A stretch of DNA of 32,161 nucleotides, from contig JBCCWR010000011.1 in NCBI GenBank assembly GCA_039193385.1, positions 1 to 32,161 of the forward strand, in the 5' to 3' direction. Under the pieces are notes generated by a model, which was not told the DNA's origin, searched no databases, and saw only the letters and a program-made list of their open reading frames with translations. The position numbers were made by a program, and so were the translations under genes. Numbering within the stretch: position 1 is the stretch's first letter; each line of letters starts with the position of its first letter. The stretch is from JBCCWR01 sp039193385. Its GTDB lineage: Bacteria > Verrucomicrobiota > Verrucomicrobiia > Methylacidiphilales > JBCCWR01. Below, in pieces: positions 24,426-32,161 of the stretch.

Positions 24426-24680
24426 AAGCAATTGGCAACTGTTTCTCATACTTTACATTTAGAGCTAATAAGATATAGGACACGCTTAAATAAGTGCCCC
24501 CCTACGTAAGCCTATTAAGGGCAACATCAAATAAATCATCATCGTTTACAAGCTCTGTGTAAAAATGAGCTAATCATCTCTGGCATTTTCACATGTTCTG
24601 ATATTGCGATGCATTGTATTTGCATCAACTTTATAGATCCTAGCTAGACAAATGAGCAAAACTTTGTTTTGCTTTCCTGA
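24426..24680. other. Non-coding stretch before the PP2C gene
   Basis: I see no gene here. A perfect small hairpin (arms GCAAAAC at 24656-24662 and GTTTTGC at 24666-24672, loop TTT) ends eight bases before the ATG at 24681, where a ribosome site would be expected. It may hide or replace a Shine-Dalgarno sequence. A minus-strand frame reading TELVNDDDLFDVALNRLT is protein-like but too short to call. Confidence 0.45.
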
Positions 24681-26297
24681 ATGGCTCAATCTAAGCCTCA
24701 TGTTAAAGCTCTATTCGTTCATACCGAAAACGAGGAATCTGAGAGAATTTTTTCGATTCTCAAGAAATCCCGCAGGGCAGCGTTTGAAGTCAAACATGCG
24801 ACAACCTTAAAGGAATCGCTTTTCTACCTTAAGACAGAAACCTGGGATATTGTATTGGCTAACCTGGATTTATCCGACAGCTCGCCCAATGATACCTTCG
24901 GGAAACTACACACGTCCTTTCCAGATACCCCCATTCTCTTACTCATTGACTCAGAAGTTGAAACTCAGGCTTTGAAAGCTATGGAGGAAGGAGCACAGGA
25001 ATATGTCATCACTAAACTGGTGACCCCACGCGCCATGATTAGAGCTGTTTTTTACGTCATTGAAAAACTGACCAATGAACGAGCGCTGGAGCTTGAACGT
25101 AAACTTCTCCATAATCTGATGGAGAACATCCCTGACCGCATCTTTTTCAAAGATAACAAGAGCCGCTTTATTCGAGTCAACAAAGCCTTATCCATTTTTC
25201 ACGGTTATAAATCAACTGAAGAAGCTATTGGTAAAACTGATTTTGATTATTTTTCCAGCGAACATGCGCAGCAGGCTTTTGATGATGAACAGGAAATCCT
25301 GCGAACCGGCAAACCACTCATTAACAAAATCGAAAAAGAAACCTACCATAATAAAGAAACATCCTGGTGTCTTACCAATAAGATTCCTTTGCTTGATGAT
25401 AATGGAAACATTACGGGTACCTTCGGTATTTCTCATGACATCACTAAATTAATGAACATGGAAGTTGCCCTTGAAAAAGAACAGAAAAGACTCAAGCACC
25501 TTACGCAGCAACTTCAGGATAAAAATTCACAACTTGAAGAAGATCTGATGATGGCCCGTGAGATCCAGCAGGCTTTTATTCCGGATGGTCCGTTAGAGTT
25601 AAAAACAAAAGATAATGCCTTAATCAAACTCCTGCCTTATTATAAACCAGCAACTTCCGTCGGTGGAGATTTCTTCTCTTTCATTCCACTCAAGGATAAT
25701 ATGGCTGGTGTTTTCCTATGTGATGTTATGGGGCACGGATTGCGTGCCGCTCTAGTTACCGGCATTGTTCGCGGTCTAGTTGAAAAGTTTAAAACTTACG
25801 CGAAAAAGCCCGGCGTCTTTATGACTCAGCTAAATCGCGAGCTTCGCAATATCTTCGCTAATCATCCAAACCCTACTTTGGTTTCTGCATTGTATATGGT
25901 TGTGAATCCTGAAGAACAACTTGTTCACATCGCCCACGCGGGCCACCCTGACCCTGTTCTTATTGACCCTAACAACCGTGAAGTCTGTGTTATGGAGCTG
26001 CCTAAAGAAGAAAAAGGTCCTGTCATGGGTATCCTCGAAGATATCAAATACCATACGGCGACATTCCCCTTTATACCGGGTCATTCGATTCTAACTTTCA
26101 CGGACGGCGTTTTTGAGGCCACCAATGATCATGAAAAAGAATTTGGTATTCAGGGCCTGCTTAATTCTCTGAAGAAAAATTGCGCCTTAGGAACGGATAA
26201 GGTTTTTGATTCTCTTCTCAAAGATCTTCAGGCATTTACGCATGCATCCGACTTTGAAGATGATGTCTGTCTAGTCGCAGTAAACTATACCAGTTAA
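24681..26297 (+). CDS. Pseudo-receiver / PAS / PP2C (SpoIIE-type) serine phosphatase
   Basis: This is a three-part signalling protein. An N-terminal receiver-like fold (about 7-128) is followed by a PAS domain (about 141-256; NIPDRIFFKDNKSRFIRVNK, the TDFDYF segment, GTFGISHDIT), a short coiled coil (257-297) and a SpoIIE/RsbU-type PP2C domain (about 297-536). The phosphatase has its metal ligands: SVGGDF with Asp330, CDVMGHG with Asp348, TFTDG with Asp475 and FEDDVCL near Asp528. Such enzymes dephosphorylate anti-anti-sigma factors. In the receiver the phosphoacceptor aspartate is Asn61 (DIVLANLDLSD) and the acidic pair near the start is not clear, so it probably is not phosphorylated. No anti-sigma genes are nearby. 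Confidence 0.9.
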   Translation: MAQSKPHVKALFVHTENEESERIFSILKKSRRAAFEVKHATTLKESLFYLKTETWDIVLANLDLSDSSPNDTFGKLHTSFPDTPILLLIDSEVETQALKAMEEGAQEYVITKLVTPRAMIRAVFYVIEKLTNERALELERKLLHNLMENIPDRIFFKDNKSRFIRVNKALSIFHGYKSTEEAIGKTDFDYFSSEHAQQAFDDEQEILRTGKPLINKIEKETYHNKETSWCLTNKIPLLDDNGNITGTFGISHDITKLMNMEVALEKEQKRLKHLTQQLQDKNSQLEEDLMMAREIQQAFIPDGPLELKTKDNALIKLLPYYKPATSVGGDFFSFIPLKDNMAGVFLCDVMGHGLRAALVTGIVRGLVEKFKTYAKKPGVFMTQLNRELRNIFANHPNPTLVSALYMVVNPEEQLVHIAHAGHPDPVLIDPNNREVCVMELPKEEKGPVMGILEDIKYHTATFPFIPGHSILTFTDGVFEATNDHEKEFGIQGLLNSLKKNCALGTDKVFDSLLKDLQAFTHASDFEDDVCLVAVNYTS

Positions 26298-26326
26298 CTC
26301 TAGTGCAGAAACGACACAGTTCTAAC

Positions 26327-26911
26327 TCAAATTTTAGCCTCATCCCTAGCTTTTTCGATCACTCCATAAAGCCGTTTTATCTCAACAATGGCGGGATCAT
26401 CATATGATAGAATACCTATACCATCTTTTATCATCACCTCTCCTAAAGACCCTTGCAACTTGATACCATAAACGGCACCCAAGCCTTCTTCTTTGTAATT
26501 TTTTCGTGTGACTTGCCAAACTGCAATGGGGACAACTACGGTCCAAATAAATAGTACTGCCAAGGTCCAATAGAAAATGTTTTCCAATTTAGAAATATTT
26601 TTCTCTTTCGGTTTTTGAGGAATGATAACTTCCACTTTCTCAATCGTGTTAAACGGGTAGCTCTTGCCTTTACATATCACTTGTCGGTTTATAAGCAAAA
26701 GCTGATCAGCCGCTTCTATGACAGTTTCATCATCGGTAAGATTGCGCAGAATAATGCGCATATCCTTAAAGGAAAATTCTGCCAGATCTTTATATTTGAA
26801 AATATCAGATGTTCGTAGTTTATATTCATTAACCATGGGACGAAGTTCTATGATACTAAACTCCCCTATCATTTTATTGTCTCGCCAAACTTCAAATACA
26901 GACATGCTCAA
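26327..26911 (-). CDS. Membrane protein with GYF_2-like and DUF6232-like regions
   Basis: The 194-residue protein has three parts. An N-terminal part (5-50, FEVWRDNKMIGEFSIIELRP... LRTSDIFKYKDL) follows the pattern of GYF_2 domains (..G.....G..S..EL......(G)...). A middle strand region (LLLINRQVICKGKSYPFNTIEKVEV) resembles the start of DUF6232 proteins. One clear membrane helix lies at about 111-133, followed by a soluble tail ending DDPAIVEIKRLYGVIEKARDEA. Proteins of this build have no known function. The start may be Met1 or Met3. It is downstream of pckG on the same strand but separated by 210 bases containing hairpins, so it is probably transcribed on its own. Confidence 0.65.
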   Translation of the reverse strand: MSMSVFEVWRDNKMIGEFSIIELRPMVNEYKLRTSDIFKYKDLAEFSFKDMRIILRNLTDDETVIEAADQLLLINRQVICKGKSYPFNTIEKVEVIIPQKPKEKNISKLENIFYWTLAVLFIWTVVVPIAVWQVTRKNYKEEGLGAVYGIKLQGSLGEVMIKDGIGILSYDDPAIVEIKRLYGVIEKARDEAKI

Positions 26912-26989
26912 GCCTTCACCTTTACTTTAAACTTGAACCTATACATCTGCTATGAAGTTATGATGAATGTTTGATGCCATTTCTGCAAA

Positions 26990-27016
26990 ATGAACTGTGA
27001 GAAAAATTCAGTTCAT
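26990..27016. other. Hairpin upstream of the GYF/DUF6232-like gene
   Basis: Eight-base perfect arms ATGAACTG and CAGTTCAT flank an 11-base loop. It lies about 80 bases upstream of the minus-strand start at 26911. It could be an operator or a weak terminator for pckG read-through. Confidence 0.3.
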
Positions 27017-27065
27017 GCACCGTGTTTAAATTCAAGAGTCAGGTTCAGTGAAAGATTTTTAGCTC

Positions 27066-27085
27066 AGAGTTCGGCATCGAACTCT
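27066..27085 (-). terminator. Probable terminator hairpin after pckG
   Basis: Perfect eight-base arms AGAGTTCG and CGAACTCT enclose a GCAT loop, 37 bases downstream of the pckG stop on the minus strand. The U-tract that should follow is weak, so termination is plausible rather than certain. Confidence 0.45.
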
Positions 27086-27121
27086 AAGATAACGGTAAAT
27101 GTTGATGAGCTTTTCTACAAA

Positions 27122-28942
27122 CTACAGACGTGAGAGAAATAGCTCGCGCTCGAAGATAACTTCTTTAGGTAGAGCCCAGTCGATTTTGGTGAAATATTCA
27201 CTATGGCCACTGAGAATGTGTTTCCATGATTCGATATCAATAGCCATAGCCTCTTCCCACTGCTCTTGGCTAAAATCGAGACCCTGCCATTCGATATCTT
27301 CATAAGTGGGAACAATACCTAGAGATGTTTCTTTACCTGTCGCTTCTCCATTCACACGGTCAATAATCCATTTGAGAATACGCATATTTTCCTTAAATCC
27401 AGGCCACAAGAAATTGCCTTCTTTATCCTTACGAAACCAATTCACGTTGAAAAAAGCGGGCTTTTCTTTAACTCTCTTGCCCATTTTGACCCAATGGCGC
27501 CAGTAGTCGCCCATGTTGTAACCACAAAACGGAAGCATGGCAAAGGGGTCATTACGTAGCTTGCCAAGTGTTCCTGCTGCTGCTGCAGTCATTTCTGAAC
27601 CCATAGTTGCTCCAAGATAGACTCCGTGTGTCCAGTTAAACGCTTGAAAAACAATGGGCACATCGTTCATACGCCGGCCTCCAAAAATAAATGCGCTGAT
27701 GGGTACACCATGAGGGTCCTCCCAGGCAGGGTCAATGGTTGGACACTGTTGAGCAGGTGCCGTGAAACGTGCATTGGGGTGAGCGGAAGGACTTTCGCTG
27801 GAGGGCGTCCATTCATTTCCCTTCCAATCTGTAAGCTTTGTAGGTTTTTCATCCGTCATACCCTCCCACCAGACATCCCCATCTTCTGTTAGGGCACAGT
27901 TGGTAAAAATGGTATTCTTTACACACGACTCCATGGCATTCGGATTCGTCTTATATGATGTTCCAGGCGCTACCCCAAAGTAACCATACTCAGGGTTAAT
28001 GGCATAGAGCCTGCCATCTTCACCTGGCTTAATCCATGCGATGTCATCGCCTACGGTCCAGACTTTCCAACCCTGGTCCTGATAGACTTTAGGAGGAATA
28101 AGCATGGCGAAATTTGTCTTACCGCATGCGCTAGGAAATGCTGCTGCGACATAGGTCTTTTTTCCTTGAGGCGATTCAACACCTAGAATGAGCATATGCT
28201 CTGCCAGCCAGTCTTCATCACGTGCCATACAGGAGGCAATACGAAGTGCAAAACATTTCTTACCAAGTAAGGCGTTACCGCCATAACCAGAACCAAAGGA
28301 CCAAATCTCACGTGTTTCAGGAAAGTGAGTGATATATTTGTTATCTTTGTTACAAGGCCAGGCAGCACTTTTTTCACCCTCTTTAAGCGGAGCTCCCACG
28401 GAGTGAAGACAGGGAACAAAGAACTTTTCGTCATCTGCATTTAACAAGTCCCATACTTTCTGCCCCATACGCGTCATGATACGCATGTTGGTGACCACAT
28501 AAGATGAGTCTGAGATCTCAACGCCTATGTGGGAAATAGGAGAACCGAGCGGTCCCATGCTGAAAGGAATGACATACATGGTTCGCCCTTTCATGCAACC
28601 AGCGTAGAGCTCTTTCATCTTCGCTTTCATGGCAGCAGGCGGGTGCCAGTTATTGGTAGGACCCGCATCATCTTTGTTTCCAGAACAAATGAAAGTACGA
28701 TTTTCGACACGAGCTACGTCATCAGGATCAGAACGAAAAAGAAAACTGTTAGGACGTTTCTGCTCATTGAGTTTAATGGCCATGCCACTATCAACCATCT
28801 CTTGCATGAGCGTGTCATATTCCTCCTGGGAACCATCGCACCAGTAAATGTTATCTGGTGTTGTACGCGCGGCTATTTCTTCGACCCATGCCTTTACTTT
28901 TAGGTTAGTAACTTTGCCATTTCCTGCAGATTGAATTGCCAT
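27122..28942 (-). CDS. pckG: Phosphoenolpyruvate carboxykinase (GTP)
   Basis: The enzyme converts oxaloacetate plus GTP to PEP, CO2 and GDP, the entry step to gluconeogenesis. It is the GTP-dependent class, shown by the P-loop FPSACGKTN with the reactive Cys273, GDDIAWIK with Asp299 and Asp300, FGGRRMNDVPIV, NWFRKD and FGSGYGGNALLGKKCFALRIA. The 606 residues are the standard length. It has its own promoter region after the ppdK terminator (29090-29119). Its partner at the PEP node, ppdK, is the next gene upstream on the same strand. Together they allow flux from both pyruvate and oxaloacetate to PEP. Confidence 0.98.
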   Translation of the reverse strand: MAIQSAGNGKVTNLKVKAWVEEIAARTTPDNIYWCDGSQEEYDTLMQEMVDSGMAIKLNEQKRPNSFLFRSDPDDVARVENRTFICSGNKDDAGPTNNWHPPAAMKAKMKELYAGCMKGRTMYVIPFSMGPLGSPISHIGVEISDSSYVVTNMRIMTRMGQKVWDLLNADDEKFFVPCLHSVGAPLKEGEKSAAWPCNKDNKYITHFPETREIWSFGSGYGGNALLGKKCFALRIASCMARDEDWLAEHMLILGVESPQGKKTYVAAAFPSACGKTNFAMLIPPKVYQDQGWKVWTVGDDIAWIKPGEDGRLYAINPEYGYFGVAPGTSYKTNPNAMESCVKNTIFTNCALTEDGDVWWEGMTDEKPTKLTDWKGNEWTPSSESPSAHPNARFTAPAQQCPTIDPAWEDPHGVPISAFIFGGRRMNDVPIVFQAFNWTHGVYLGATMGSEMTAAAAGTLGKLRNDPFAMLPFCGYNMGDYWRHWVKMGKRVKEKPAFFNVNWFRKDKEGNFLWPGFKENMRILKWIIDRVNGEATGKETSLGIVPTYEDIEWQGLDFSQEQWEEAMAIDIESWKHILSGHSEYFTKIDWALPKEVIFERELFLSRL

Positions 28943-29089
28943 AAACTAGAAGTGTAGAAGGGAGAATTGTTAAAAACGCATGATCTTGGTTTAGTCGATT
29001 ATAGATTCAAAACAACGTCAAGAGTACTCATTCTTATTATTACAAGATAGCTTATTTCTATGCTGAAAACTAGTATGAATTTTAAATTA

Positions 29090-29119
29090 AAAAGGCGGGA
29101 GCTGTAACTCCCGCCTTTT
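29090..29119 (-). terminator. Strong terminator after ppdK
   Basis: Twelve-base perfect arms AAAAGGCGGGAG and CTCCCGCCTTTT enclose a six-base loop. Read on the minus strand it follows the ppdK stop by about 40 bases and ends in a T run. Being A/T-flanked on both sides it could work in both directions. Confidence 0.92.
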
Positions 29120-29158
29120 ATTTTGCTACGATGAGCTAAATATTTTTAGGTTTTTATG

Positions 29159-32047
29159 TTATGCCAATGCTGCCTGTGCTGCAGCCAAACGCGCTATAGG
29201 AACACGGAAAGGCGAACAACTTACATATGACAGGCCAAGTGCGTGACAGAACTTAACGGAACTAGGTTCACCACCATGCTCACCACAAATACCCAGCTTG
29301 ATGCCTGGATTTGTGGTATGCGCTCGCTCAATGGCTATCTTCATCAACTCACCTACACCATCCTGATCAATCACAGCGAAAGGATTTTGTGCTACGATTT
29401 CTTCATTCTGATAGTAAGGTAGGAAAGAGCCGGAGTCATCACGACTCATACCCAAACCGGTCTGTGTCAGGTCATTGGTTCCGAAGCTAAAGAATTCAGC
29501 AGACTGAGCGATTCGATCCGCAGCCATACAAGCGCGTGGAATCTCAATCATTGTTCCCACGAGGTATTTAATCTTCTTACCTGCTGCAGAGAAAACTTCT
29601 TTGGCCACTTGATCAATCACCAGTTTTTGTAAGTCGATTTCCTTAGAAAAGCCTACAAGAGGAACCATCAACTCTGGCTGAACTTTGATACCCTCTTTGG
29701 AAACTTCAATAGCTGCTTCAAAAATAGCACGAGCCTGCATTTCCGTAATTTCAGGATAAACAATACCCAGACGGCACCCGCGGTGACCTAACATTGGGTT
29801 CATCTCGTGCAAATCATGCACACGCTTTGCCACCACGTCTTCGCTGACGCCTAGCTTCGATGCCAGATCAGCTTTAGCAGCCTCATCATGAGGCAGGAAT
29901 TCATGCAGAGGAGGGTCTAGCAGACGAACAGTTGCAGGAAGTCCTTTTAATGCACGGAAGATACCTTTGAAGTCTTCACGTTGGAATGGCAGCAACTTAT
30001 CCAGTGCAGCGCGACGAGCAGACTCTTCCGTAGCAAGAATCATCTCACGAACTGCATCAATACGATCTCCTTCAAAGAACATGTGCTCAGTGCGGCAAAG
30101 GCCAATACCTTTAGCACCAAAGGCGACGGCATTCTCAACCTGTCCAGGCTGGTCTGCATTCGTGCGAATGTCGAGTTTGCGGAATTTATCAGCCCACTTC
30201 ATGAGCTGATCATACATCTTAAAGGTTGCGCTATCCTTAGGATCCAACGTCTTGTTGATTAATACCTGGATGATTTCAGAGGGTGCCGTTTCCAGCTTAT
30301 CCGCATAAACATCACCCGATGTTCCATCGATAGAAAGGAAGTCTCCCTTATTATAAATTTTACCATCAACAGTCAGTGTCTGCGCATCATAGTCAATGTG
30401 CAGTGCTCCTGCTCCACAAACACAAACTTTACCCATCTGCCGCGCGACAAGCGCAGCATGAGAGCTCACGCCACCACGCGCGGTGAGGATACCTTCTGCA
30501 GCTAACATGCCGCGTATATCTTCGGGCGATGTTTCAACGCGAACGAGTAGAACTTTTTCTTTACCTTGTTCCACAGCTTCAGCAGCTTCATTAGCATTGA
30601 AATAAATTTTACCCGTCGCGGCACCAGGCCCAGCGGGTAAACCTTTAGCAATGGCCCGTGCGCTTGACATACTATCACGATCAAACACAGGGGTAAGAAG
30701 TTGCGAGAGTGAATCTGCATCTATGCGCTTAACTGCATCTTCAGCTTTGATCAACCGCTCTTTAACCATCTCACAGGCGATACGAACCGCAGCAAGACCT
30801 GTACGCTTACCATTACGCGTCTGCAACATGTAGAGCGTGCCTTCCTGGACTGTAAACTCAAAGTCCTGCATGTCCCTAAAGTGGTTTTCCAGAATTTTCT
30901 GAACTTTAAGTAGACCTTTGTGTGAAGATGGAAGTTTTTCCGCCATGTCAACCACGGGAAGCGGTGTGCGCACACCGGCTACGACATCCTCACCTTGTGC
31001 GTTGACGAGGAATTCGCCGTAAAGCACTTTTTCACCTGTAGCAGGGTCACGCGTAAAGGCTACACCCGAACCGGATGTATCTCCCATATTACCGAAGACC
31101 ATTGCCTGTACATTAACCGCCGTTCCCCACTCTGCAGGAATGTTATATTTTTGACGGTAGATAATAGCACGCTCGTTATTCCATGAGCCAAATACAGCAC
31201 CGACGGCTCCCATGAGCTGATCCATTGGCTTACCCGGGAAAGTCTTACCAGTGCGTTCAAGAACAAGATTCTTAAACCGGCTGACCAATTCCTTCAATGC
31301 GTCTGCATCAAGATCTGTATCTTCCGCGTCAGGGTTACCAAGAATTTCATCTTTCAAACCTTCGATAACACTCTCAAATGGCTCATGCTCTTCGCCTTCG
31401 CGCTTTTGCACACCCATGACAACATCACCATACATCTGAATAAAACGACGGTAGCAATCCCAGGCAAAACGCTCATTGCCGCTTTTCTGAGCCAGACCCG
31501 CTACGGTTTTATCGTTAAGGCCCAAGTTCAAAATGGTATCCATCATACCTGGCATGGAATCACGAGCACCGGAACGAACCGCTACAAGTAAAGGATCTTT
31601 GACGTCTCCAAATTTTTTGCCCATGACTTTTTCCATTTTAGTAATGGCGTCACTTATCTGCTTGGTTAGCTCCTTGGGATATCTCAGTTTATTTTCATAG
31701 TAGTATGTACAAACCTCAGTGGTGATGGTAAAACCGCCTGGCACGGGTAGCCCGATGCGAGTCATTTCGGCAAGATTAGCCCCTTTGCCGCCCAGTAATT
31801 CTTTCATTTTACTGTGGCCATCTGCCTTATTGCCACCAAACGAATAAACGTATTTACCTTTTTTAGCCTTTGCCAAGGAAGTAGTGGTAGCTTTGCGTGC
31901 TACTTTCTTGGGAGATTTTTTAGCGAGCACCTTCTTGGCAGCTTTCTTAGCTACATTCTTTTTCTTAACAACTTTGACGGGCTTTTTAGCCGAGGTCTTC
32001 TTGGCTGCTTTTTTAGCCACTTTCTTTTTTATAGTCTTTTTAGCCAT
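29159..32047 (-). CDS. ppdK: Pyruvate phosphate dikinase with lysine-rich N-terminal tail
   Basis: PPDK interconverts pyruvate, ATP and Pi with PEP, AMP and PPi. The canonical enzyme starts near residue 65 (KYVYSFGGNKADGHSKMKEL). The nucleotide-binding domain (LLGGKGANLAEM, TGSGV-like loop SGSGVAFTRDP) is followed by the swivelling His domain with TARGGVSSHAALVAR (His530) and the PEP/pyruvate barrel ending in GICGEHGGEPSS (Cys921, His924). Residues 1-64 are an extra segment. They contain 27 lysines, one arginine, no acidic residues and repeated AKKAAKK/VAKK units, like a bacterial histone-H1-like tail. No internal ATG lies near residue 65, and an AAGGAG site (spacing only 2-3 bases) precedes the ATG at 32047, so the tail is probably translated. 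It has its own strong terminator. Confidence 0.97.
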   Translation of the reverse strand: MAKKTIKKKVAKKAAKKTSAKKPVKVVKKKNVAKKAAKKVLAKKSPKKVARKATTTSLAKAKKGKYVYSFGGNKADGHSKMKELLGGKGANLAEMTRIGLPVPGGFTITTEVCTYYYENKLRYPKELTKQISDAITKMEKVMGKKFGDVKDPLLVAVRSGARDSMPGMMDTILNLGLNDKTVAGLAQKSGNERFAWDCYRRFIQMYGDVVMGVQKREGEEHEPFESVIEGLKDEILGNPDAEDTDLDADALKELVSRFKNLVLERTGKTFPGKPMDQLMGAVGAVFGSWNNERAIIYRQKYNIPAEWGTAVNVQAMVFGNMGDTSGSGVAFTRDPATGEKVLYGEFLVNAQGEDVVAGVRTPLPVVDMAEKLPSSHKGLLKVQKILENHFRDMQDFEFTVQEGTLYMLQTRNGKRTGLAAVRIACEMVKERLIKAEDAVKRIDADSLSQLLTPVFDRDSMSSARAIAKGLPAGPGAATGKIYFNANEAAEAVEQGKEKVLLVRVETSPEDIRGMLAAEGILTARGGVSSHAALVARQMGKVCVCGAGALHIDYDAQTLTVDGKIYNKGDFLSIDGTSGDVYADKLETAPSEIIQVLINKTLDPKDSATFKMYDQLMKWADKFRKLDIRTNADQPGQVENAVAFGAKGIGLCRTEHMFFEGDRIDAVREMILATEESARRAALDKLLPFQREDFKGIFRALKGLPATVRLLDPPLHEFLPHDEAAKADLASKLGVSEDVVAKRVHDLHEMNPMLGHRGCRLGIVYPEITEMQARAIFEAAIEVSKEGIKVQPELMVPLVGFSKEIDLQKLVIDQVAKEVFSAAGKKIKYLVGTMIEIPRACMAADRIAQSAEFFSFGTNDLTQTGLGMSRDDSGSFLPYYQNEEIVAQNPFAVIDQDGVGELMKIAIERAHTTNPGIKLGICGEHGGEPSSVKFCHALGLSYVSCSPFRVPIARLAAAQAALA

Positions 32048-32161
32048 AACTCCTTTTTATACGATTTAGATTAACAAAATGAAGCGATGATTAAACGGAC
32101 TCATGCCGATAACTGCAAGCATGATCCGCAATAAATAAAAAAAAGATAATAAAGATTTTTC
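32048..32161. other. Upstream region of ppdK
   Basis: No gene starts here. It is AT-rich and probably contains the ppdK promoter, but I cannot define -35 and -10 boxes with confidence. The Shine-Dalgarno-like AAGGAG lies unusually close to the start. Confidence 0.3.

Noticed and set aside
24530..24600. Minus-strand protein-like frame TELVNDDDLFDVALNRLT
   Set aside because: It is too short, is followed by a stop, and matches no family I can name.
20698..24626. Two similar short dyads GATGCA...TGCATC at 20698-20714 and 24608-24626, considered as ends of a mobile unit
   Set aside because: The first lies inside the sulfatase-remnant coding sequence (LDAFVAS), the arms are only six bases, and there is no transposase or target duplication.

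Overview
The window reads as a chromosomal segment of a Gram-negative bacterium. It carries genes for Kdo, heptose and lipopolysaccharide (LPS) transport, outer-membrane and cell-wall genes, a sulfatase, a DUF1080 protein, and remnants of more sulfatases and a GH92 glycosidase. That mix, together with GTP-type PEP carboxykinase and PPDK, fits Verrucomicrobiota or a close relative. This is an inference from gene content; no 16S or marker search was possible.

Layout. 0.1-3.3 kb: mnmA (+) converges on a minus-strand pair, a TPR/BamD-like secreted protein and a LysM amidase. 3.4-9.1 kb: a tight minus-strand operon of hotdog thioesterase, PaaK-like acyl/aryl-CoA ligase, LolD-type ATPase and a 1083-residue ten-helix MacB/YbbP-type permease. 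9.26-10.44 kb (+): a protein with three copies of a helical unit resembling the N-terminus of CpaF/TadA secretion ATPases, then a small coiled-coil protein. 10.45-12.3 kb: an AT-rich, decayed accessory patch with a P-loop-less zeta-toxin-like gene and its small partner, bracketed by a 24-bp direct repeat, and a nucleotidyltransferase gene broken by one in-frame TAA. 12.35-13.65 kb: folC (-). 13.7-20.24 kb (+): an LPS supply and export cluster (heptose kinase, gmhB, kdsB, pyrG, kdsA, lptC-like, lptA, lptB) ending in a clear terminator and followed by tRNA-His. 20.5-24.4 kb: a partly decayed sulfated-glycan locus. It holds two sulfatase C-terminal remnants and a GH92 pseudogene around one intact secreted DUF1080 protein and one intact sulfatase. 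24.7-26.9 kb: a pseudo-receiver/PAS/PP2C phosphatase and a small membrane protein. 27.1-32.05 kb (-): pckG and ppdK. PPDK carries an unusual 64-residue lysine-rich, histone-H1-like N-terminal tail.

How the genes work together. The central cluster makes both activated LPS inner-core sugars (CMP-Kdo via KdsA/KdsB with CTP from PyrG, and heptose via the kinase and GmhB) and the LptABC machinery that moves finished LPS outward. PckG and PPDK both act at the PEP node and so control gluconeogenic flux. The glycan locus shows active loss of degradative genes. The best candidates for something undescribed are the thioesterase/ligase/type VII ABC operon, the triple CpaF-N-like protein and the histone-tailed PPDK.
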